Assembly: GCA_003152075.1 (NCBI GenBank)
Contig: PLZG01000079.1
Location: 30,675-94,674 of the forward strand
Source of the DNA: a candidate division FCPU426 bacterium
Lineage (GTDB): Bacteria; Oederibacteriota; Muellerivitia; Muellerivitales; Muellerivitaceae
Direction: 5' to 3'
Length of the DNA: 64,000 nucleotides
A program made the position numbers and the translations under genes. Below the pieces are notes generated by a model, which was not told where the DNA came from, made no database searches, and saw only the letters and a list, made by a program, of their open reading frames with translations. Position 1 is the first letter of the stretch. Each line of letters begins with the position of its first letter. This document shows positions 23,850 through 33,515 of the stretch, in pieces.

Positions 23850-26800
23850 ATGCAATTCAAAGCCAAAAATCAATTCAAGGCCGTCCGAGGCCTTTTCTTT
23901 TTGACAGGAATTTTGGGATGGCTTTTTGCCGCCTCTTCTTCCGCTCAGACTTGGTTGAACAGTCCTGCCACAAATGATTGGAACACGGGTACCAACTGGG
24001 ATACCAGTACTATCCCGAACGCCACTTCCGCCTTCGCCACCTTCGGCGCTTCCAACACAGCCAGCGTTTCCCTAAGCGCCAGCGTGACCCTAGACAGCAT
24101 ACTTTTTAACCCTGGAGCCCCTTCCTATACGCTTAATACCAACGGCAACAGTTTCTCCCTCGTCGGTGGTGGAGTGACCAATAGCTCGGGCGCCGGCCAA
24201 ACCTTTAATATAGATGGATCGGGCGCCGTAAGTTTTATGAACGGGGCGACTGCTGGGAACGCCACGTTAGCAAATGCGGGTCTTCTGAGCTTCCATAACA
24301 CTTCTACCGCCGCTGCGGCCTCGATCAACAACGGAAATCTCTTTTTGCTTTACGATACCACCACCCTCGCAAACTCCACCGTTGTTAATAACAATAATAT
24401 GGTTATGGATAATAACAGCACAGCCGGAAATTCCAAGATTACCAACGGCGGAAATATTAACCTATTCACGAACGCGACTGCCGGAAGCGCCACTCTCATA
24501 AATAATAATAATATATATTTCCACAACACCTCGACCGCGGGGGGCGCAACCATTCTCAACAATAATTATTTGAGTTTCGCCGACAGCTCCTCGGCCGTGA
24601 CCGCCAACATCAACAACGGGAATACCCTTGAATTTTACAACAGCTCCACCGCCGCGAGCGCGACCCTCATCAATAACAGCAACCTTAACTTCTATGACAC
24701 CTCGACGGCGGCCAGCGCTGCCATCAGCAATACCACCACGGGGAACCTTACATTCTTGAACAATTCCAACGCGGGGAGCGCCTCTATTTTCAATGCCAAT
24801 AATATCGTCTTCCGGGATAACGCCTCCGCGGGAAGCGCCACTATCTTCAACTCTGTCAATCCTACCTCCCTGAATTTTTACAACAATTCCACGGCCGCCA
24901 ATTCCACCATTCTCAATAACGACAGCGTGGCCTTTCAGGACAGCTCCACGGCGGGCAGTTCCACCATCACCAACAACGGCCATTTGGTATTCGCGTCCAA
25001 TGGCTCAACCACGTTTTCGACCGCGGGAAACGCCCAAATACAAAATAATTACGCCCTTTATTTCCAAAATTACTCCACAGCGGGCAACTCGTCCATAAGC
25101 AACGGAGGGGTCACTGATTCCGTTTTGAATTTTTCCAATAACTCGACGGCGGGAAGCTCAACCATTCTCAACAATTTCAACTCCACTCTTAACTTCACTG
25201 ACAATACAACGGCGGGGCATTCCACCATCACCAATAACGCAACCCTTTTTTCATTCAACTTGAATTCAACCGCGGGTAGTTCCGCCATCACCAACAACGG
25301 CAACCTAACCTTCAACGACAACTCGACGGGAGGTAACGCGCTTATTAGCAACCAAAGCCACCTCTATTTCCTGAACAACTCCTCGGCCGCTTCCGCTTCC
25401 ATCACGAGTAACATTTATTTAGAGTTCAACGATACCTCGAACGCCGGGAGCGCCACGATCGCGAATACAGGCACGGTGAGATTTTACACAAGCGCTTCCG
25501 CCGGGAGCGCCTCAGTCTCCAATGCTTCCGGAGCGACGATTTTGTTCAACCAAACCTCCTCGGCGGGAAGTGCGACCCTCGCCAACAACGGTTATCTTCA
25601 ATTCGGAGATACCACGACCGCGGGCAATTCCAACATTATCAATGACGGCTATCTGTTGTTCAGCAATACCTCCACCGCGGGGGCGGCCACTCTTACCACC
25701 AACGCGGGAGGCACCATTGTTTTCGACCAATCTGCGGACAGCGGGACCGCCCGTCTCATTGTCAACAGCGGGGGTCTTTTCGCCATTGACAGCCTTGGCA
25801 GTTCCAATTTTAACGTGGGCTCGATCGAGGGGGGCGGGACCTTCAAATTAGGTTCCCATACCCTGACCACGGGGTCGAACAATCTGGATACGACGGTTTC
25901 GGGAACCATCCTGGACGGGGGATCTTTGACAAAGGTAGGCACCGGAACCTTGACCCTCGGCGGAATCAACCTTTACAGCGGCGGAACCGGCCTTAACGGC
26001 GGAACAATCGCCGTCAGCAATGAAAATAATCTGGGAAACGGCGACCTGTCATTTAACGGAGGGACACTCAAGACCACCGCGGGTATTACTTCCTATAAGT
26101 TAATCGCGCTTCCCGGAGACGGGACCTTCAACTCCAACGGATTTAATTCCACCTTGGGAGGAGTCATATCCGGGACCGGGACCTTCACCAAAACCGGCTC
26201 GGGCGCCCTGACTTTATATGGAACCAACACCTATAGCGGAGGGACGAGCCTCAATGGTGGAATGATCGACATCCTTAACGACAACAACCTCGGAACGGGT
26301 GACTTGTCATTCAACGGGGGGACGCTTCAGGTCCTCGCGGCCTTCACTTCGGCTAAAAACATCGCCCTTCCCGGAAGCGGAACCTTTGATTCCAATGGCA
26401 ATAATTCCACTCTTTCCGGTGTGATATCCGGGGGCGGGACCTTCACAAAAACCGGCACGGCCGCGCTGACCCTGACTGGAACCAACACCTATAGCGGGGG
26501 AACAAGCTTCCTCGGCGGAACCATTGATGTGGGAAATGACAACAACCTGGGTACGGGAAATTTGACCTTTAACGGTGGAACGCTTCAATTCACGGCTGGC
26601 CTTGCCTCTTCTAAAAACATCGATGTCATTGGCAACGGAACCTTTGATACCAATGGGTTTAATTCATCCTTGTCCGGGGTGATTTCGGGCGGGGGAACTT
26701 TTATTAAAACAGGCGGGGGCAGCTTGACCCTAAATGGAACCAACAGCAACCCGGGTTTGACGGACATCAATAGCGGAACTTTACTTTTGGGTGGGGCGGG

Positions 26801-29405
26801 GGTTTTATCAACTGCGGCCGCGGTATCAGTGGAAGCCGCTGGAATCCTGGACCTGGGCGGGAATGATTTAACGCTGGGCTCCTTAAGCGGTTCGGGGGGT
26901 GTTTCACTGGGCTCCCATAACTTGACCCTGGGGGACAGCACCAATAATGGTTTTGCAGGTGGCATTGCTGGCACAGGGGCCCTCTCCAAAGTCGGTTCGG
27001 GAGCCCTGACTTTGCTTGGAAACAACTCCTATAGCGGCGGAACCAGCTTCATCGGCGGAACCATTGACGCAAGCCAAGACAGCAACCTGGGGACGGGCAA
27101 CCTCATTTTCAATGGTGGAACCCTTCAAACAACGGCGGTCTTCGCTTCCAACAAAAACATTACGCTTGCCGGCAACGGAACTTTTGATTCCAACGGTTTT
27201 AACTCAAATCTTTTAGGGGTGATATCGGGGGGCGGGGCCTTAACCAAGATTGGTTCGGGTGCCTTAACGATAAGCGGAAACAACACTTATAGCGGCGGGA
27301 CCAACCTCAATGGCGGAACCCTTGATGTGAACAACGATAACAACCTGGGAACGGGGGATTTGACCTTTAACGGTGGAACCCTTCAGTCTCTCTCGGGACT
27401 CACCTCTTCCAAGAATATCGCTCTTGCCGGCAATGGGACCTTCGATTCCAACGGGTTTAATTCCACACTATCAGGGGTCCTATCGGGATCGGGTGCCTTC
27501 ACGAAGACGGGCGCTGGAATCCTAAACTTGAGTGGAACCAACACGAATAATGGGGTGGTCAACCTCAATGGCGGCATCCTCGACGTGGGCAACGATAACA
27601 ATCTGGGGGCAGGTAGCCTTGCCTTTAACGGCGGAACACTGCAAACCACGGCGGGAATCGTTTCGGCCAAGAAAATCGCCCTTATCGGCAACGGGACCTT
27701 CGATAGTTACAATAATAACTCCACCCTTTCCGGGGTGATTTCGGGCTCGGGCTCGCTTACCAAGGTGAACACCGGAACGCTGATTTTAACGGGAGTCAAC
27801 ACCCTTACTGGGGCAATCGTACTCAATGCCGGCACTTTGGCCATGGGGGTAAGCACCGCCTTTGGCTCGGGCTCGGTCGTGGTGAATGGAGGAATCCTAG
27901 CGGACAACGGATCCCCGATTACGGTCAATGCGGGAGGGAATTACACGCAAACCGGTGGAACCTTGCAAATTGGCCTCGACGGCCCACCAGGTACTGCAGT
28001 TACTGGAGACCGCTTGAATTTTACCGGCGCGGCTAATCTTGGCGGCACCTTGGGTGTGACAATCCGAAACGGCTACGTTCCCCTAATCGGGGACAGTTTC
28101 CAATTCCTCTCCGCCTCCAGCGTCAGTGGCAGGTTCAGTCAATTAAGCGCGCCTTCCCAAGGGATGAGGTGGTACCCCGAATACCAATCCACAGGAGTTT
28201 TTCTTCTGGCTATCCAACCCACCTTGGCGATTTCAGGAACCGCGAACCAAACCGCCGTGGGCGCGTGGCTGGAAAAAAATCTTTTGGATAAGGGGCTGGA
28301 CTCGCTCGTGCCTTCCCTGGGAGTCCAATCAACCACAAGCCTCCAGTCCAATTATGATTTAATCGCTCCAGAGGAATTAGCCTCGCTCTATCAAATGGGT
28401 TTCGCGGCGATTGATTCCCAAACCGGTATCGTTGAGGGCCGCTTAGCCAGCCTTCGTGGAATACCCTCAGCCAAGGCTTCCCGTTATTCCTCAAATGGGG
28501 ACGGCCCTCTTTTCGCGGCCAACTTATCCGCGGACACCGAAAGGGACATGGCCCGGTCGGCTTTGTTGGAAGAAAACCTCCAAACCCCGGAGAATGAATG
28601 GGACGTTTATGCCCAAGGGAACGGCGATTTTGCGTCGATCAAGGCTGATGCCAACGCGGGCGGATATCAGTTCTCAACCGCTGGGTTCACTGCTGGGGCC
28701 GACCACCGTTTCACCAAGGAACTGGCGGGCGGCGTTCTTTTAGGCTACGGACAGGGAACAGTCACCCCGACCGCTGGCGGAAAGTTGCAATCCACGGGGG
28801 GCTTGGCGGGACTTTACGGCGGATGGCACCAGAACGGCCTTCACGCGGAGGCCCAAGTGTCGGCGGGTATCAATCAATACACCACTCAAAGGGTGGCTTA
28901 TGGTGGGACAGCCACCGGAAGCACCCAGGGACTTCAGTACGTGGGTCAATTGAACTTGGGATATGAGTGGAAAAAGGGCCGTTTTACCATGGGGCCTTTC
29001 GCCTCGGGTCAATATAGTTATGTTGGAATTAACAGCTTCACCGAACAAGGGTCCCTCGCGCCTTTAACCATCCCAAGCCAGGGCGAAACTTCGTTTAGCA
29101 CTAAAATTGGAATGGACGCAAGCCCCCGTTTTAAAATGGATAGCCTGATTCTGATACCCAATATTAGCGCGGCTTGGAAATATCAATTCCAGGGATACCA
29201 GGACAATTTAACCGCCGGGTTGGCCAGTGGAGCCAATTTCACGGTTCAGGGTCCTGCGACCGGCCAAAGCGAAGCCGTTGTGGACGTGGGGGTAAGCGCC
29301 AACTTTAATCAAGTTCTCTCTGCAAACCTGCAATATGAGGGAAAACTTGGTTTTTCCAATTATGATTCCCAAAGTTTTTCAGGTGGTTTGAGCTACGGGT
29401 TTTAA
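23850..29405 (+). CDS. Giant type V autotransporter with two kinds of passenger repeat
   Basis: 1,851 residues from ATG 23850; the track start is a TTG 33 bases earlier. The signal peptide ends near SSSAQ. The passenger has two repeat zones. Residues of about 110-690 hold roughly 30 short Asn/Ser/Thr/Ala-rich units of the form STAGSATITNNGNLxFxNN. Residues of about 700-1300 hold longer passenger-associated units (YSGGTSLNGGTIDVxNDNN ... LSGVISGGGTFTKTG) with an 86-residue period. A beta-helix is expected. After GRFSQLSAPSQGMRW and a linker, a C-terminal beta-barrel runs from about WDVYAQGNGDFASIK to the terminal SGGLSYGF. The passenger would be displayed outside the cell, perhaps as an adhesin. 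The ligand is unknown. Confidence 0.9.
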   Translation: MQFKAKNQFKAVRGLFFLTGILGWLFAASSSAQTWLNSPATNDWNTGTNWDTSTIPNATSAFATFGASNTASVSLSASVTLDSILFNPGAPSYTLNTNGNSFSLVGGGVTNSSGAGQTFNIDGSGAVSFMNGATAGNATLANAGLLSFHNTSTAAAASINNGNLFLLYDTTTLANSTVVNNNNMVMDNNSTAGNSKITNGGNINLFTNATAGSATLINNNNIYFHNTSTAGGATILNNNYLSFADSSSAVTANINNGNTLEFYNSSTAASATLINNSNLNFYDTSTAASAAISNTTTGNLTFLNNSNAGSASIFNANNIVFRDNASAGSATIFNSVNPTSLNFYNNSTAANSTILNNDSVAFQDSSTAGSSTITNNGHLVFASNGSTTFSTAGNAQIQNNYALYFQNYSTAGNSSISNGGVTDSVLNFSNNSTAGSSTILNNFNSTLNFTDNTTAGHSTITNNATLFSFNLNSTAGSSAITNNGNLTFNDNSTGGNALISNQSHLYFLNNSSAASASITSNIYLEFNDTSNAGSATIANTGTVRFYTSASAGSASVSNASGATILFNQTSSAGSATLANNGYLQFGDTTTAGNSNIINDGYLLFSNTSTAGAATLTTNAGGTIVFDQSADSGTARLIVNSGGLFAIDSLGSSNFNVGSIEGGGTFKLGSHTLTTGSNNLDTTVSGTILDGGSLTKVGTGTLTLGGINLYSGGTGLNGGTIAVSNENNLGNGDLSFNGGTLKTTAGITSYKLIALPGDGTFNSNGFNSTLGGVISGTGTFTKTGSGALTLYGTNTYSGGTSLNGGMIDILNDNNLGTGDLSFNGGTLQVLAAFTSAKNIALPGSGTFDSNGNNSTLSGVISGGGTFTKTGTAALTLTGTNTYSGGTSFLGGTIDVGNDNNLGTGNLTFNGGTLQFTAGLASSKNIDVIGNGTFDTNGFNSSLSGVISGGGTFIKTGGGSLTLNGTNSNPGLTDINSGTLLLGGAGVLSTAAAVSVEAAGILDLGGNDLTLGSLSGSGGVSLGSHNLTLGDSTNNGFAGGIAGTGALSKVGSGALTLLGNNSYSGGTSFIGGTIDASQDSNLGTGNLIFNGGTLQTTAVFASNKNITLAGNGTFDSNGFNSNLLGVISGGGALTKIGSGALTISGNNTYSGGTNLNGGTLDVNNDNNLGTGDLTFNGGTLQSLSGLTSSKNIALAGNGTFDSNGFNSTLSGVLSGSGAFTKTGAGILNLSGTNTNNGVVNLNGGILDVGNDNNLGAGSLAFNGGTLQTTAGIVSAKKIALIGNGTFDSYNNNSTLSGVISGSGSLTKVNTGTLILTGVNTLTGAIVLNAGTLAMGVSTAFGSGSVVVNGGILADNGSPITVNAGGNYTQTGGTLQIGLDGPPGTAVTGDRLNFTGAANLGGTLGVTIRNGYVPLIGDSFQFLSASSVSGRFSQLSAPSQGMRWYPEYQSTGVFLLAIQPTLAISGTANQTAVGAWLEKNLLDKGLDSLVPSLGVQSTTSLQSNYDLIAPEELASLYQMGFAAIDSQTGIVEGRLASLRGIPSAKASRYSSNGDGPLFAANLSADTERDMARSALLEENLQTPENEWDVYAQGNGDFASIKADANAGGYQFSTAGFTAGADHRFTKELAGGVLLGYGQGTVTPTAGGKLQSTGGLAGLYGGWHQNGLHAEAQVSAGINQYTTQRVAYGGTATGSTQGLQYVGQLNLGYEWKKGRFTMGPFASGQYSYVGINSFTEQGSLAPLTIPSQGETSFSTKIGMDASPRFKMDSLILIPNISAAWKYQFQGYQDNLTAGLASGANFTVQGPATGQSEAVVDVGVSANFNQVLSANLQYEGKLGFSNYDSQSFSGGLSYGF
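25972..27640 (+). repeat. 258-bp tandem coding repeats in the autotransporter passenger
   Basis: Units start at about 25974, 26231, 26489, 27029, 27287 and 27545, each with TATAGCGG(A/C/G)GG followed by an AACCTGGG(A/T)ACGGG-type motif. The spacing is 258 bases (86 codons). A divergent unit lies around 26750-26990. This is protein-coding repetition, not a CRISPR array. Confidence 0.85.
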
Positions 29406-29477
29406 AGTTCCTTGTAAACAAAGTATTTCCGGGCCTATTTGAGAGCTTGAAGGTGTGTTTTTTCCAGTTAAGAAGCG

Positions 29478-29483
29478 TATAAT
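29478..29483 (+). promoter_or_regulatory. -10 box of the lacI-family gene
   Basis: TATAAT in the gap upstream of the regulator. No good -35 box is seen 17 bases upstream. Use of this site would give a leader of about 150 bases containing the hairpin and the operator-like palindromes listed below. Confidence 0.5.
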
Positions 29484-29539
29484 CTAGTCATTGTCCCCCC
29501 ACGGCTTTCCCATTCCTTCGAAAGGGTTCGCTAGAATTT

Positions 29540-29566
29540 CCCCTAATTTAATTTGAGGGGATTTTT
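29540..29566 (+). terminator. Terminator-like hairpin in the lacI leader
   Basis: CCCCT and AGGGG form a stem with flanking A/T pairs, followed by ATTTTT. It lies between the likely promoter and the gene, so it would act either as the terminator of the autotransporter transcript or as an attenuator. Confidence 0.45.
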
Positions 29567-29578
29567 ATGTTGTGGGAT

Positions 29579-30675
<1,097 letters not shown>

Positions 30676-30860
30676 CATTTTTTTGATCAGGTTGAGTAAG
30701 TCTGAAATTTTTTTAAACCATTAAACTCATTTCGTGACCGCTTTCGCCTTCATCGTGAAAATGATTGTTATTTGAGGGGCTTGGGGTCTTTAATCTAAGT
30801 TGCAGGAGCCCAATTCGGCTGATACAATGCCTCCCCTGAAGTGGCGTCCTCCTCTTTTAG

Positions 30861-30874
30861 GGCGCTTTAGCGCC
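30861..30874. repeat. GC hairpin upstream of the anchored beta-sandwich gene
   Basis: GGCGC TTTA GCGCC, a perfect 5-bp stem with a 4-base loop, 39 bases before ATG 30913. It resembles the LacI operator core only in part (GCGCTTTAGCGC). The remaining gap 30676-30860 also has a weak CCTGA/TCAGG hairpin just after lacI. Confidence 0.4.
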
Positions 30875-30912
30875 TGAGCCAATGTCAATTCCGTATCAAT
30901 GGGAAAAACGAT

Positions 30913-31602
30913 ATGCGATTATTCATGCAAATCCTCCTGGTCCTTTTTATCCTGGCCGCGGTTTACGCGATTGTGGTTGGCTTGGGACTCACCCGGGTAT
31001 TCAAGCGGCATAAATCCACGACCAAGACCGTCATGATCAATGATTTCGAGTACCCCAGGGATGATTTTGATTGGACAACGGGCGGTTACGTTAAAATCGA
31101 GCCCTCCACCGAAAACCAAACCCACGGAAAAAAGTGTGCGAAGGCGACATTTCTTTTGCAAAAACAGTTTTTTCCGGAACCGACTCCGGGTGTGCCTTCC
31201 TCCAGTTCCGGACCCACGACTTGGCGGCCTGAGATGATTTTGGACGTGAATTCGGTGACAAGATTGCCGGTTTACGAGTGGCAGGAATACTCGGCTTTGA
31301 AAATGGACGTTTTCAACGATCAAGCCCAACCCGTGACTTACCATCTTCAAGTGGCAGATTCCCGGGCCTTTGTTTATGAAACCTCGGGTCCTTTGACGCC
31401 GAAAAAAGTCACTAATATTTCCATGCCAACCGATGATTTGGTGAAAAGCCGGTTGGACCTGGTGAATATCCGATCCCTGAAGTTTTGGGTCGATATGACT
31501 GGCGCGACGGAACCGGTTGTCGTGTACTTGGACAATCTACGTCTGGAAGGCGATGCGACCGTGCCAGCCCCCAAAAAAGAAGCGCCTAAAAGTAAACCCT
31601 AA
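30913..31602 (+). CDS. Membrane-anchored protein with a CBM11/CIA30-like beta-sandwich
   Basis: 229 residues. The N-terminus is one membrane helix (MRLFMQILLVLFILAAVYAIVVGLGL) followed by a basic stretch. From about residue 43 there is VMINDFEYPRDDFDWTTGG, then EYSALKMDVFNDQAQPVTYHLQVADS and, near the end, SLKFWVDMTGATEPVVVYLDNLRLEG. The 'DFE ... LxxDVxN ... YLDNLRL' layout is that of jelly-roll domains such as CBM11 and CIA30, which often bind glucans. The tail is Lys/Pro-rich. It is probably held in the inner membrane facing the periplasm. The exact family and ligand are uncertain. Confidence 0.65.
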   Translation: MRLFMQILLVLFILAAVYAIVVGLGLTRVFKRHKSTTKTVMINDFEYPRDDFDWTTGGYVKIEPSTENQTHGKKCAKATFLLQKQFFPEPTPGVPSSSSGPTTWRPEMILDVNSVTRLPVYEWQEYSALKMDVFNDQAQPVTYHLQVADSRAFVYETSGPLTPKKVTNISMPTDDLVKSRLDLVNIRSLKFWVDMTGATEPVVVYLDNLRLEGDATVPAPKKEAPKSKP

Positions 31603-31623
31603 AAAAAAAATTGAAGGCATCCT

Positions 31624-31702
31624 CTAGCGCCAAGACGCCAAGTAACATCCAAGTGTTCAGGAATAAAAAGAATGACTTGGAGTCTATGCGTCTTGGGGCT
31701 GG
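31624..31702. repeat. Inverted repeat between convergent genes
   Basis: AGCGCCAAGACGCCAAG on the left and CTTGGAGTCTATGCGTCTTG on the right form an imperfect long stem. Elements of the type 'CGCCAAGACGCCAAG' are common dispersed repeats. It sits between the ends of the anchored protein and the minus-strand barrel gene. Confidence 0.6.
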
Positions 31703-31718
31703 CATTTGTTTTGAAAGT

Positions 31719-33176
31719 TTAAAGAAAAATCGTTGTGGATATCTGGGATCCCAGGAATCCAACCGTATTGGTCGAATTATTGTTGTCCGTGGTTTGCCCC
31801 ATAAATAAACGAAAATCAACCCTGCCAAAAACCTTCTCCACTCCAAAACCAGCGTCTACTGTTGTGGTTAAGGTGTCCGGATTTCCACCTGTATAGATTC
31901 GATCTTCCAACACCAAACCCAACCGAAAGGCCCAAGTGGGTGACAACCACCTTTCTCCCCCGAAGGCCACTTGGTAAAGGTCAAAATCCGTGTTACTGGA
32001 ATTGAGTCCAGTGGAAAGCAAGTTTTGAGCGCCTACCACGTAGTTTTGGCTTTTCCATTGGAACCCAAAGGTGTATTCCTTCGGACTTTCCAATCCAATC
32101 CCAAAGCGGGTGCTAATTTGCTGACGATTGGAATAGTTATGAAAAAATTGAGAACCGTCACCTAAGAAATCAGGAACGTTTGTAAAGTAAATATCAACAC
32201 TCCCTCCCAAATTGAGGTTTTCTTGCTCCGAGAACGGAAAGATTAAACGGGTCGCGCAGTCGACGTTCATGGTTTGAAAATAGGTTATTTTGGATTTAAC
32301 GCCATCGCTGTAAAAGGCCACGGATTGGTCGTAATCGGTGTCGTAATTAATAAAATCGGTGGAAAAACGAATTTTGACCCGTTGGGGAATTTCATATAGA
32401 AGTTCGCCGCCGTATGAATAATAGTCCGTCGTGGGGGTGGTCCGGGTAACGGGAAAATTGGAATTGTTGGAGTAATAAAGGATAAGGTTTTGGTTTTCGA
32501 CGCTGGGGCCCAACTGGGTCGTGAAAAAGCCGCCCGCCTGCCAGCGCGGGGAATCGGGCGAGGATGGGGCTGGAAAGGTAGCGGCAATTCCAGTTTTTAA
32601 AAGCATTTGGTTTTGCCCGCCGGAGCTCGAGGCGAGCCCCGTGAAGGAATTCAAAAGGCCAGGGTCGTAATTCTTATCGGATTCAATATTAAGTATTTCC
32701 ACTCCCAGGGCGCCGAATGGAAGGGCATAAGCCGCTCGAACCAGTCCGCGGTATTGGGAAAGGGTATAGGTGTCGCTCGTATAAACGGGCAGGCCCTGCG
32801 TCGAGAGGAAATCCCCCAAAAGCTGAAAGGACCAGTTTGGGGTGGGGAAAAGCATCAACCCCTCATAGCGAATGGTGCTGTCGCTGATACGGGGAATGGT
32901 GGTCCAAGTCTGCTGTTTGCTGGTGCCCCAAGGACCTTCCTGGTCGGAGTAAAACCATTGCCCGGAGAGGTCAAACCGGCTCCGGGTGTTTAACAGGGCC
33001 AGGCCAGCCGGGTTGCCGTCCAAAAAAAGACTCAAATCGTTCGTTTCGTCCGTCATGATGGTGGTTAGGCCGCCTGTTGCCTCCACCCTGTTCTCGGAGG
33101 CGTAACTGATGGTAGGCTTGCCCGCCAAGCCCACCAAAAGTAGTAGGCAAAAGGTTATTCTCATGACTCGATTCAT
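31719..33176 (-). CDS. Outer-membrane beta-barrel protein of unknown function
   Basis: 485 residues. A signal peptide (MRITFCLLLLVGLAGKPTISYAS) is followed by VEATGGLTTIMTDETNDLSLFLDGNPAGLALL, a start seen in FadL-like or PorV-like barrel proteins, then many alternating strands (WSFQLLGDFL, YALPFGALGVEIL, YTFGFQWKSQNYVVGAQNLL, WAFRLGLVLEDRIY). It ends with QISTTIFL. GAGGAACC precedes the ATG. I do not recognise a named family; transport of hydrophobic compounds or a surface role is possible. Confidence 0.75.
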   Translation of the reverse strand: MNRVMRITFCLLLLVGLAGKPTISYASENRVEATGGLTTIMTDETNDLSLFLDGNPAGLALLNTRSRFDLSGQWFYSDQEGPWGTSKQQTWTTIPRISDSTIRYEGLMLFPTPNWSFQLLGDFLSTQGLPVYTSDTYTLSQYRGLVRAAYALPFGALGVEILNIESDKNYDPGLLNSFTGLASSSGGQNQMLLKTGIAATFPAPSSPDSPRWQAGGFFTTQLGPSVENQNLILYYSNNSNFPVTRTTPTTDYYSYGGELLYEIPQRVKIRFSTDFINYDTDYDQSVAFYSDGVKSKITYFQTMNVDCATRLIFPFSEQENLNLGGSVDIYFTNVPDFLGDGSQFFHNYSNRQQISTRFGIGLESPKEYTFGFQWKSQNYVVGAQNLLSTGLNSSNTDFDLYQVAFGGERWLSPTWAFRLGLVLEDRIYTGGNPDTLTTTVDAGFGVEKVFGRVDFRLFMGQTTDNNNSTNTVGFLGSQISTTIFL

Positions 33177-33474
33177 GGTTCCTCAATAAAAGGGGATGGC
33201 GAGTGGCAGTATAACACAGGGCCAATTGATCATGACCAGGGTTGCTCTGTCATGAAAAATCGTTAAAATAAGAAACGGGATCCAAGTCAAGGCGGAGTCT
33301 CTTACCCCGCTTTTTCCAGGTTGCTTTGAGAATGACTAGTTTATCTTTTGTTTTCGGATTTTCGAGCCTCCTGTTTTCTTTTCCTGCCGCGTTTTTTACG
33401 CGGATTTACCAGAGCCAGCTATCAACGGTTCGTTGTCAGCTGGTAGTTTGATTTCGACAATAAAATTAGCTGAT

Positions 33475-33506
33475 AGCCGACAGTGCGTAACTGTCGGCTG
33501 TTTTTT
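33475..33506 (+). terminator. Terminator hairpin just before the methyltransferase fusion gene
   Basis: AGCCGACAGT and ACTGTCGGCT form a perfect 10-bp stem with a GCGTA loop, followed by TGTTTTTT. It ends 9 bases before ATG 33516, next to the AGGA ribosome site. It may stop upstream transcripts or act as an attenuator. The related sequence AGCTGACAGT occurs near 11131. Confidence 0.7.
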
Positions 33507-33515
33507 AGGACTCTC

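Noticed and set aside
24200-27800. Regularly spaced repeats that could suggest a CRISPR array
   Set aside because: The repeats are in frame, vary in sequence and encode an autotransporter passenger. No cas genes are present.
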